Origin: Pseudomonadota bacterium
GTDB lineage: Bacteria; Pseudomonadota; Gammaproteobacteria; Burkholderiales; Burkholderiaceae_C
Reading direction: 5' to 3'
DNA length: 40,300 bases
Assembly (NCBI GenBank): GCA_018240325.1
Contig: JAFEFZ010000021.1
Location: 1 to 40,300, forward strand
Of this stretch, positions 34,143 to 39,760 are shown one piece after another. Below the pieces are notes generated by a model. The model was not told where the DNA came from and did not search any database. It was given only the letters and a program-made list of their open reading frames with translations. Within the stretch, counting starts at the first letter, position 1. Each line of letters begins with the position of its first letter. The position numbers were made by a program, and so were the translations under genes.

Positions 34143-34230
34143 CCCCGGCCCGCTCCCCCGACCCGCACCCCCGGGTCCGCCACCCCGACCCGCGCCCGCC
34201 CGCCTGGCCCACCCGCCTGGCCCGCGCCCC
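34143..34230 (-). other. Strand-asymmetric C-rich tract with G-quadruplex potential on the minus strand
   Basis: In the 264-bp gap between proC and the Bug receptor gene, about eleven runs of three to five C lie on the plus strand within 88 bp, so the minus strand carries as many G-runs. Most gaps between runs are 1-9 nt, short enough for intramolecular quadruplex folding. A near-duplicate of CGCCTGGCCC occurs at 34201 and 34215. No conventional promoter was recognised in the gap. Confidence 0.6.
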
Positions 34231-34318
34231 GCACCGTGCAAGCCGGCGCGCAGTCCGGCATGCTGGCCGGCCCGCAGTCCGTAAGATGCGCGCCTTTGCC
34301 ACGAGCCCCGACGCGCCG

Positions 34319-35323
34319 ATGCACCGCCGCCTGCTGATCAAAGCCGCCCTGTGTGCGGCCGCCGCCCCTGTCGCCGCCCAGCCCGCCGCCCAGCCCGCCG
34401 CCCAAGCCGCCGCCTGGCCGACCCGGCCGGTGCGGATCGTCGTGCCCACGGGGCCCGGCAGCTCGCTCGACCTGATCGTGCGCGCGATGAGCGACCGCCT
34501 CGGCCAGCGCTGGGGCCAGCCGGTGGTGGTGGAGAACAAGCCCGGCGCCGGCGGCATGCTCGGGCTGGACATCGCCGCCAAGGCCACCGACGGCCACACG
34601 CTGGCGATCGGCTTCAACGGGCCGATCGCGTTCGCGCCCTTCCTGTACCGCAAGATGCCCTACGACCCGGCGAAGGACCTGCTGCCGGTCGTCATGACCA
34701 CCAGCCAGCCCAACGTGCTGGCGGTCAGCATCGACAAGGTGCCGGCCCGGACGGTGGCCGAATTCGTCGCCTGGGCCAAGGCCGAGAACGCCAGGCCCGG
34801 CGGCAAGGTCAGCTACTCGTCGCTGGGCAACGGCAGCTCGGCCCACCTGACGATGGAGCTGTTCATGGCCGCGGCCGGCTTCCAGGCGGTGCACGTGCCG
34901 TACAACGGCTCGCCGCCGGCAGCGATGGCCGTCGCGCAGGGCGAGGTGGACGCCACCTTCATGGTGGCGCCGGCGCTGCTGCCGCACGTGCGCAACCACA
35001 AGGTGCGGCTGCTGGCGGTGAGCAGCGCGCAGCGCCCCGACAGCCTGAAGGACCTGCCCACGCTGGCCGCCGCCGGCTTCCCCGAAGTCGAGTCGCTCGC
35101 CTGGAACGGCCTGTTCGCGCCCGCCGGCACGCCCGACGCGGTGCTGCAGCGGATCAACGCCGACGCCAACGCAGTGTTGCAGGACGCAGCCGTGCGCCAG
35201 GCGCTCGATGCCCAGGGCCTGACGGTGGTCGGCGGCAGCGCGGCCGACTTCAAGCGCGTGATCGACGCCGACGTCAAGCGCTGGGGCCCGGTGATCACCC
35301 GGATCGGCGTCAAGCTCGACTGA
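34319..35323 (+). CDS. Bug-family (TctC-type) tripartite tricarboxylate transporter receptor
   Basis: This is a periplasmic solute-binding protein of the Bug family, greatly expanded in Burkholderiales. It has 334 residues with an N-terminal signal (MHRRLLIKAALCAAAAPVAAQ). A PAAQ tandem encoded by 12-bp repeats follows. The mature part begins WPTRPVRIVVPTGPGSSLDLIVRAMSDRL, the standard Bug opening, with VVENKPGAGGMLG, YSSLGNGSSAHLTMELF and HVPYNGSPPAAMAVAQGEVDATF. The start at 34319 is preferred over 34286 because it directly precedes the basic-hydrophobic signal. No TctA/TctB membrane genes are nearby, as is common for orphan Bug proteins. The ligand is unknown. Confidence 0.92.
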   Translation: MHRRLLIKAALCAAAAPVAAQPAAQPAAQAAAWPTRPVRIVVPTGPGSSLDLIVRAMSDRLGQRWGQPVVVENKPGAGGMLGLDIAAKATDGHTLAIGFNGPIAFAPFLYRKMPYDPAKDLLPVVMTTSQPNVLAVSIDKVPARTVAEFVAWAKAENARPGGKVSYSSLGNGSSAHLTMELFMAAAGFQAVHVPYNGSPPAAMAVAQGEVDATFMVAPALLPHVRNHKVRLLAVSSAQRPDSLKDLPTLAAAGFPEVESLAWNGLFAPAGTPDAVLQRINADANAVLQDAAVRQALDAQGLTVVGGSAADFKRVIDADVKRWGPVITRIGVKLD

Positions 35324-35379
35324 ATCCCCGCGCGCCGCCCGCGCACGCTTGAACCCCACCGCATCGTCCCGATATCGCC

Positions 35380-36249
35380 ATGATGAACGCCGCACCTGCC
35401 GACCCCAGCCTGTCCTTCGACGTCACCGAAGCCGACTTCCGCCAGACCGTGCTCGAGCGCTCGCTCGAGGTACCGGTGCTGCTGGACTGCTGGGCGCCCT
35501 GGTGCGGCCCCTGCACCAACCTGAAGCCGGTGCTCGAGAAGCTGGCGCAGGAGTACGGCGGCGCCTTCCTGCTCGCCAAGCTCAACACCGACGAGGCGCC
35601 GCAGATCTCGGCCGCGCTGCAGATCCGCAGCATCCCGCTGGTGGTGCTGTTCATCGGCGGCCGGCCGGTGGACCAGTTCATGGGCGCGCTGCCCGAAGGC
35701 CAGGTGCGCGCCTTCCTCGACAAGCACCTCGGCCCGCAGGTGTCCGAAGCCGAGGCGCTGCGCACCGAAGCCGAAGCCGCGGCCGACCCGCAGCAGGCCG
35801 AGATGCTGCTGCGCGAAGCCTTGCGGCTGGAGCCGGGCAACGCGCCGGTCACGCTCGACCTGGCGGCGCGCTGGATCGAGCGCGGCGCCTTCGACGACGC
35901 CGCCAAGCTGCTGGGCAAGCTGTCGGCTGAAGCCGGCGGCGAGCGCCGCGACGCGCTGCTCAAGCGCATCGAGCTGGCGAAGAACAAGCCCGCCGGCGAC
36001 CCGGCGGCACTGGCCGCGCGCATCGCCGCCAACCCGAAGGATTTCGACGCGCGCTTCGCGCTCGCCGCGATCCGCGTGTGGGAAGGCAACTTCAACGCCG
36101 CCTTCGACGAACTGCTCGAAGTGGTGCTGCGCGACAAGGCCGAGTGGCGCGAGAAGGCGCGGCTGCAGCTGATCGAGTGGTTCGGGCTGTGCACCGACGC
36201 CGAGGCGGTGAGCCGCGGGCGGCGCTACCTGGGCATGTACCTGAACTGA
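35380..36249 (+). CDS. cnoX: Thioredoxin-TPR chaperedoxin (CnoX/YbbN family)
   Basis: This is a 289-residue cytoplasmic protein with an N-terminal thioredoxin domain (about 12-118) and C-terminal TPR-type repeats (about 125-285). This is the architecture of CnoX/YbbN, a holdase linked to GroEL and DnaK. The active site is intact, WCGPC with Cys42 and Cys45, and the cis-Pro loop is SIPLVVLF. E. coli CnoX lacks the full CXXC pair; here redox activity is likely retained. TPR-like units include EMLLREALRLEPGNAPVTLDLAARWI and ARFALAAIRVWEGNFNAAFDELLEV. It is 56 nt after the Bug gene. Its stop directly abuts the complement of the vapC stop (TGATCA). Confidence 0.92.
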   Translation: MMNAAPADPSLSFDVTEADFRQTVLERSLEVPVLLDCWAPWCGPCTNLKPVLEKLAQEYGGAFLLAKLNTDEAPQISAALQIRSIPLVVLFIGGRPVDQFMGALPEGQVRAFLDKHLGPQVSEAEALRTEAEAAADPQQAEMLLREALRLEPGNAPVTLDLAARWIERGAFDDAAKLLGKLSAEAGGERRDALLKRIELAKNKPAGDPAALAARIAANPKDFDARFALAAIRVWEGNFNAAFDELLEVVLRDKAEWREKARLQLIEWFGLCTDAEAVSRGRRYLGMYLN

Positions 36250-36660
36250 TCAGCGCGCCGCCAGAGCCACGGCCTCGGCGATCGAGACGGTGTGGCCCGG
36301 CGCCGCGGCGCGCAGCCGCGCATCCTCGGTCACCAGCGGCACCTCCAGCCGCTGTGCGCAGGCGATGAAGCGCGCGTCGTAGGCCGACAGCTTCCAGCGC
36401 AGCGCCACGGCCAGCGCTTCGGCATGCGGCACCTCGGCCCAACCGGTCACCTGCTGCGCGGCCAGCGTCAGCAGCGCCGCCGCGTCCGCAACGCTCAGGG
36501 CCTTGCCGCGCACCTGCGTGGCCAGCAGGTTGCTGAATTCGACCAGCAGGAAGGGCTCGCTGCGCCAGTCCGGGTCTGCCCGCTTGAGCGCCCGTGCGTC
36601 GGCCGTGCGGTCGCCCTCGATCAGCAGATAGGCGACGACATTGGTGTCGACGACGATCAT
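36250..36660 (-). CDS. vapC: PIN-domain toxin (VapC family)
   Basis: This is a 136-residue PIN-domain ribonuclease, the expected toxin of a type II toxin-antitoxin pair. The acidic metal-binding residues are in place: Asp5 (MIVVDTNVVAYLL), Glu41 (FLLVEFSNLL), Asp95 (SAYDARFIACA) and Asp113 (LVTEDARLR). The start codon overlaps the antitoxin stop by 4 nt (ATGA), indicating translational coupling. The stop is immediately adjacent, tail to tail, to the cnoX stop. Such toxins usually cleave tRNA or rRNA; the target is not inferable here. Confidence 0.93.
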   Translation of the reverse strand: MIVVDTNVVAYLLIEGDRTADARALKRADPDWRSEPFLLVEFSNLLATQVRGKALSVADAAALLTLAAQQVTGWAEVPHAEALAVALRWKLSAYDARFIACAQRLEVPLVTEDARLRAAAPGHTVSIAEAVALAAR

Positions 36661-36884
36661 TCGCGGCCGCTGGCGATCGCCGCCTCGATCGCCTCGGCCG
36701 TCAACGGGCCGCCGCGCCGGCGCTTGACCGGTTTGGGCAACTCCGCGGGGGCGGCAGGCTGGGCCGCGCGCAGGCCGGCTTCCAGCAGCTGGGCGACCAT
36801 GTCCTTCAGCTTGCTGTCGGACTGCACCGCATGCAGCTTGACGCGCCGGAACAGGTCGTCGGGAAGCTCGATCGTCGTCTTCAC
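36657..36884 (-). CDS. vapB: Ribbon-helix-helix antitoxin (VapB type)
   Basis: This is a 75-residue protein. Its first 38 residues (MKTTIELPDDLFRRVKLHAVQ, then SKLKDMVAQLLEAGL) form a ribbon-helix-helix DNA-binding fold, and the basic, Pro-rich C-terminus would bind the PIN toxin. The start codon is GTG at 36884. No Shine-Dalgarno sequence precedes it. Instead a -10-like TAAAAT ends 6 nt before the GTG, which suggests a leaderless mRNA. It precedes vapC with a 4-nt overlap and lies 24 nt after yggS on the same strand. Confidence 0.9.
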   Translation of the reverse strand: MKTTIELPDDLFRRVKLHAVQSDSKLKDMVAQLLEAGLRAAQPAAPAELPKPVKRRRGGPLTAEAIEAAIASGRE

Positions 36885-36890
36885 AGGGCC

Positions 36891-36896
36891 ATTTTA
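36891..36896 (-). promoter_or_regulatory. -10 element of vapBC, placing the transcript start at the GTG codon
   Basis: On the minus strand TAAAAT (five of six matches to TATAAT) is followed by GGCCCT and then the GTG start of vapB. The predicted +1 coincides with the G of GTG. The region about 17 nt upstream, within the last codons of yggS, has no strong -35 hexamer. RHH antitoxins usually repress their own promoter, and the short AT-rich GTTAAC dyad nearby could be part of an operator. Confidence 0.5.
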
Positions 36897-36908
36897 GAAG
36901 CAAGCCAG

Positions 36909-37622
36909 TTAACCATAGAAGTGGGCGGCGGGGCGCGCACCGAAGATCGCGCTGCCCACGCGCACGATCGTCGCGCCCTCGGCGACGGCGGCTTCCAGGT
37001 CGGCGCTCATGCCCATCGACAGCGTGTCCAGCGCCAGGCCCTCGGCGTTGAGCGCCGCCAGCAATTCGCGCAAGGCGCGGTGCGGCGCGCGCTGCGCCTC
37101 GTAGTCGCCGGCAGGCTCGGGGATGCCCATCAGCCCGCGCAGGCGCACGCGCCCGGGCGGCAGTGCCGCCACCGCGCGCGCCAGCGCCGGCAGATCGGCC
37201 GGGGCGACGCCGCTCTTGCTGGCCTCGCCGCTGACGTTGACCTGCAGGCACAGCTGCAGCGGCGCCAGGCCCGGCGGGCGCTGCTCGGCCAGGCGCTGCG
37301 CGATCTTCAGCCGGTCGACGCTGTGCACCCAATCGAAGGCCTCGGCCACCGCGCGCGTCTTGTTGCTCTGCAGCGGCCCGATCAGGTGCCAGCGCAGATC
37401 GGCGCGCAGGCCGGCCAGCGCCGCGATCTTGGGCAGCGCCTCTTGCACGTAGTTCTCGCCGAAATCGCGCTGGCCGGCGGCGGCGGCGGCGCGCAGCGCG
37501 TCGGCGCCGAAGGTCTTGCCCACCGCGAGCAGCGTGACGCTTTGCGCGCTGCGCCCGGCGGCGGCGCAGGCGCGCGCGATGCGCCCCTTCACTTCCTGCA
37601 GGCCGGCACCGATGCTGCCCAT
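36909..37622 (-). CDS. yggS: PLP homeostasis protein YggS/PLPBP
   Basis: This is a 237-residue fold-type III alanine-racemase-like barrel protein that binds pyridoxal phosphate and maintains vitamin B6 and amino-acid balance. Lys36 in LLAVGKTF is the PLP Schiff-base lysine. Conserved segments are FGENYVQEALPKI, LRWHLIGPLQSNKTR, VHSVDRLKIAQRL, LQVNVSGEASKSG, RGLMGIPEP, LSMGMSADLEAAVAEGATIVRVGSAIFG. The length is standard. It is divergent from pilT with a 46-nt gap, the usual arrangement in betaproteobacteria. Transcription may read into vapBC, but those genes appear to have their own promoter. Confidence 0.96.
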   Translation of the reverse strand: MGSIGAGLQEVKGRIARACAAAGRSAQSVTLLAVGKTFGADALRAAAAAGQRDFGENYVQEALPKIAALAGLRADLRWHLIGPLQSNKTRAVAEAFDWVHSVDRLKIAQRLAEQRPPGLAPLQLCLQVNVSGEASKSGVAPADLPALARAVAALPPGRVRLRGLMGIPEPAGDYEAQRAPHRALRELLAALNAEGLALDTLSMGMSADLEAAVAEGATIVRVGSAIFGARPAAHFYG

Positions 37623-37668
37623 AATGCCCCGAGCTTAGCCCGGCGCCGCGCCGGCGCCCGAATCGCGC

Positions 37669-38712
37669 ATGGACATCACCCAGCTGTTGGCCTTTTCCGT
37701 CAAGAACAAGGCATCCGACCTGCACCTTTCGGCCGGGCTGCCGCCGATGATCCGCGTGCATGGCGACGTGCGCCGCATCAACGTGGAGCCGCTGGACCAC
37801 AAGCAGGTGCACGCCATGGTGTACGACATCATGAACGATGCCCAGCGCAAGCACTACGAGGACACGCTCGAGTGCGATTTCTCGTTCGAGATCCAGGGGC
37901 TGGCGCGCTTCCGGGTCAACGCCTTCAACCAGAACCGCGGCTCGGGCGCGGTGTTCCGCACCATCCCGAGCAAGATCCTGACGCTCGAGCAGCTCAACTG
38001 CCCGAAGGTGTTTGCCGACCTGGCGCTCAAGCCGCGCGGCCTGGTGCTGGTGACCGGCCCGACCGGATCGGGCAAGAGCACCACGCTGGCGGGCATGGTC
38101 AACCACCTGAACGAGAACGAGTACGGCCACGTGCTGACGGTGGAAGACCCGATCGAGTTCGTGCACGAGAGCAAGAAGTGCCTGGTCAACCAGCGCGAGG
38201 TGGGCCCGCACACGCTCTCCTTCAACAACGCGCTGCGCGCCGCGCTGCGCGAAGACCCGGACGCGATCCTGGTGGGCGAGCTGCGCGACCTGGAGACGAT
38301 CCGCCTGGCGCTGACCGCCGCCGAGACCGGCCACCTCGTCTTCGGTACGCTGCACACCAGCAGCGCAGCCAAGACGATCGACCGCGTGGTGGACGTCTTC
38401 CCCGCGGCCGAGAAGGACATGGTGCGCGCGATGCTGTCCGAATCGCTGATCGCGGTGATCTCGCAGACGCTGTGCAAGCTCAAGGACGGCTCGGGCCGGG
38501 TGGCGGCGCACGAGATCATGATCGCCACCTCGGCGATCAAGAACCTGATCCGCGAGAACAAGGTCGCGCAGATGTACTCGAGCATCCAGACCGGCCAGAG
38601 CCTGGGGATGCAGACGCTCGACCAGAACCTGGCCGACCTGGTGCGGCGCAACGTGGTGTCGCCGGCCGAGGCGCGGGCGAAGGCGAAGTTTCCCGAGAAC
38701 TTCCCCGGGTAG
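37669..38712 (+). CDS. pilT: Type IV pilus retraction ATPase PilT
   Basis: This is a hexameric secretion-superfamily ATPase that depolymerises type IV pili to drive twitching motility and DNA uptake. It has 347 residues, standard length. Visible features are the N-terminal MDITQLLAFSVKNKASDLHLSAG, Walker A GPTGSGKST (130-138), Asp box TVEDPIEF (157-164), Walker B region DAILVGELRD (198-207), His box TLHTSSAAKTIDR, and the PilT-specific AIRNLIRE-type motif here AIKNLIRE. In many betaproteobacteria pilU follows directly. Here it is replaced by non-coding DNA and a cassette array from 38916. Confidence 0.97.
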   Translation: MDITQLLAFSVKNKASDLHLSAGLPPMIRVHGDVRRINVEPLDHKQVHAMVYDIMNDAQRKHYEDTLECDFSFEIQGLARFRVNAFNQNRGSGAVFRTIPSKILTLEQLNCPKVFADLALKPRGLVLVTGPTGSGKSTTLAGMVNHLNENEYGHVLTVEDPIEFVHESKKCLVNQREVGPHTLSFNNALRAALREDPDAILVGELRDLETIRLALTAAETGHLVFGTLHTSSAAKTIDRVVDVFPAAEKDMVRAMLSESLIAVISQTLCKLKDGSGRVAAHEIMIATSAIKNLIRENKVAQMYSSIQTGQSLGMQTLDQNLADLVRRNVVSPAEARAKAKFPENFPG

Positions 38713-38915
38713 GGCGCAGCGGCTTCGGCCTCTTGGGTTGGCGGCTTCGGGGAGGCGGCCCATGCCGGCGGAACATCTCGACCGCGGTCAGAGGGTGCAT
38801 TGCCCCTAAGCGGTTGGGTTGCCCGTACCGTGCTGATTCCGCAGGCGTATCCGGTTAAGCCATCAGAATTGCAGGCGTATCCGGATACGCTTGCAGAAAT
38901 GTTGTCGATAACACG
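38713..38915. other. Junction between pilT and the cassette array (no gene seen)
   Basis: This is about 200 bp of falling GC content. It contains a 14-bp direct repeat GCAGGCGTATCCGG at 38841-38854 and 38871-38884 (30-bp period) and a 24-bp near-perfect palindrome at 38871-38894. It ends at the canonical cassette recombination core GTTAGGC (38915-38921). There is no room for an integron integrase gene. It may hold an attI-like site, a damaged attC or simply the pre-insertion sequence downstream of pilT. Confidence 0.6.
38871..38894. repeat. 24-bp near-perfect palindrome left of the cassette array
   Basis: GCAGGCGTATCC (38871-38882) and GGATACGCTTGC (38883-38894) are inverse complements except for one C/T position, with no central loop. 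The left half is also a direct repeat of 38841-38852. The element AGGCGTATC recurs at 38918, immediately inside the first cassette, which suggests that these repeats are linked to cassette insertion. Confidence 0.7.
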
Positions 38916-39407
38916 TTAGGCGTATCGCGCCACCGACTCTTTCTGGCCTCGACCGGAGAGACCCTGGAGCGTAGATGCTGTACTTTCTGAACAACTGGCA
39001 GAACCTTCACCACTCGAAGATCTACGGCGGCAACGCTTTCTTTGATCTCTGGACTTACGGTATCGACGACAAACGTGCCCGAGAGCTCGCCCCAGGTGAC
39101 ACATGCCTTGTTCTCAGCCCCGCAACGGGGAGCAACGTAACCATCGCCACTTACAAGTTGGCGAGCGTCCGGCGCGGGCGAAGCTCCACCAATCAAGAGG
39201 TGTGGGTGCTCGAAGGACAGTTCATCACCGATGCGGTGCTTCCAAAGATCGAAGCTGCAACGCACGAGCAATACAGTCGCTTCTTCAACAAGCGCGGCCA
39301 TGTCAATCAGTGGTCCATACTCAGATACGCCTAACCCGTCGTTGTACCTGACTGGCTACAGTGGGCTTCGCCCGCTTCCGCCAGCAGGTGAACTCCAACG
39401 TAGACTG
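38916..39407 (+). mobile_element. Integron gene cassette 1 (492 bp)
   Basis: It is bounded on the left by the core site GTTAGGC (38915-38921) and on the right by an attC whose inverse core is GCCTAAC (39329-39335). The first bases of the cassette, TTAGGCGTATC, are the exact reverse complement of the bases leading into its own inverse core (GATACGCCTAA, ending 39334). This is expected because the two pair in the circular cassette form. It holds one plus-strand gene ending in the attC. Confidence 0.85.
38975..39334 (+). CDS. Cassette-encoded hypothetical protein 1
   Basis: This is a 119-residue protein of unknown function. It starts MLYFLNNWQNLHHSKIYGG and contains FFDLWTYGIDDKRARELAPG, DTCLVLSPATGSNVTIATYKLASV and VWVLEGQFITDAVLPKI. 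The mix of a charged helix, a GDxxLVL strand and a second strand set is loosely reminiscent of EVE/PUA-like small-ligand or RNA-binding domains, but this is speculative. GGAG lies about 7 nt before the ATG. Its TAA stop lies within the attC inverse core GCCTAAC, a typical cassette arrangement that supports the plus-strand frame over an overlapping minus-strand frame. Base composition is much less GC-rich than the flanking chromosome. Confidence 0.75.
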   Translation: MLYFLNNWQNLHHSKIYGGNAFFDLWTYGIDDKRARELAPGDTCLVLSPATGSNVTIATYKLASVRRGRSSTNQEVWVLEGQFITDAVLPKIEAATHEQYSRFFNKRGHVNQWSILRYA

Positions 39408-39413
39408 TTAAGA
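39329..39413 (+). repeat. attC recombination site 1 (85 bp)
   Basis: The inverse core GCCTAAC (39329-39335) and core GTTAAGA (39407-39413) bound an imperfect palindrome. The inner stem is ACCTGACTGGC (39346-39356) against GCCAGCAGGT (39380-39389), complementary apart from one unpaired A. This extrahelical base is typical of attC strand selection. A variable terminal hairpin (AGTGGGC/GCCCGCT) lies between. The core deviates from GTTRRRY at its last base because that half belongs to cassette 2. Confidence 0.82.
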
Positions 39414-39754
39414 GGAGCCTAGCCAGAATGCGAGATCGCTTCATAAGATACCTCATAGATCAAAAGTATAAACAAAAGACACCAGGCGGCCTACCGAGCA
39501 CAGTTTACGCCTATGCAAATAGCATAGATAAAGTTTGTCAATACGAAGGAATATCAGTAAATGATCTTGCAAGAAGCATCCCAGCACTGGTGAGGAAGTA
39601 TGACATCGGCGGCGAAATGGAGCACATAGGGAACAAATCTCATAAAACCATTATTAATGCATTGAAGAGATTCCAGGAATTTACCATTAGAATAGGGGCA
39701 ATCTAACTCAGCAGTCAAGCCGACCCGCCTACGCCGGGCGGCTTGCTTTGGCCG
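39408..39754 (+). mobile_element. Integron gene cassette 2 (347 bp)
   Basis: It runs from the TTAAGA half of attC1 to the G of the GTTAGGC core of attC2. It contains one plus-strand gene with a short leader (RBS GAGGAG near 39412-39417) that stops inside its own attC. It is markedly AT-rich compared with both the chromosome and cassette 1, implying an independent origin. Confidence 0.85.
39428..39706 (+). CDS. Cassette-encoded small helical protein 2 (SAM-like/recombinase N-terminal-like)
   Basis: This is a 92-residue, mostly helical basic protein: MRDRFIRYLIDQKYKQKTPG, STVYAYANSIDKVCQYEGIS, IPALVRKYDIGGEMEHIGNK and SHKTIINALKRFQEFTIRIG. The pattern of a short helix, PSTVxxYxxxIxxV and a closing NALKRFQEF helix resembles the SAM-like N-terminal DNA-binding domain of tyrosine recombinases, without any catalytic domain (inference). 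The TAA stop is part of ATCTAAC, the inverse core of attC2. Codon use is AT-rich (AAA, ATA, AGA), unlike the rest of the window. The function is unknown. Confidence 0.78.
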   Translation: MRDRFIRYLIDQKYKQKTPGGLPSTVYAYANSIDKVCQYEGISVNDLARSIPALVRKYDIGGEMEHIGNKSHKTIINALKRFQEFTIRIGAI

Positions 39755-39760
39755 TTAGGC
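39701..39760 (+). repeat. attC recombination site 2 (60 bp)
   Basis: Inverse core ATCTAAC (39701-39707, fits RYYYAAC) and canonical core GTTAGGC (39754-39760, fits GTTRRRY) flank a palindrome with stem CAAGCCG/CGGCTTG plus an inner GC-rich arm. The 60-bp length and layout match the classic 59-base element of integrons. Recombination would occur between G39754 and T39755. Confidence 0.92.

Noticed and set aside
34286-35323. Alternative earlier start for the Bug receptor
   Set aside because: The start at 34319 directly precedes a proper basic-hydrophobic signal peptide.
38855-39301. 148-codon minus-strand frame across cassette 1
   Set aside because: The plus-strand frame has an RBS and a stop inside the attC, the normal cassette layout.
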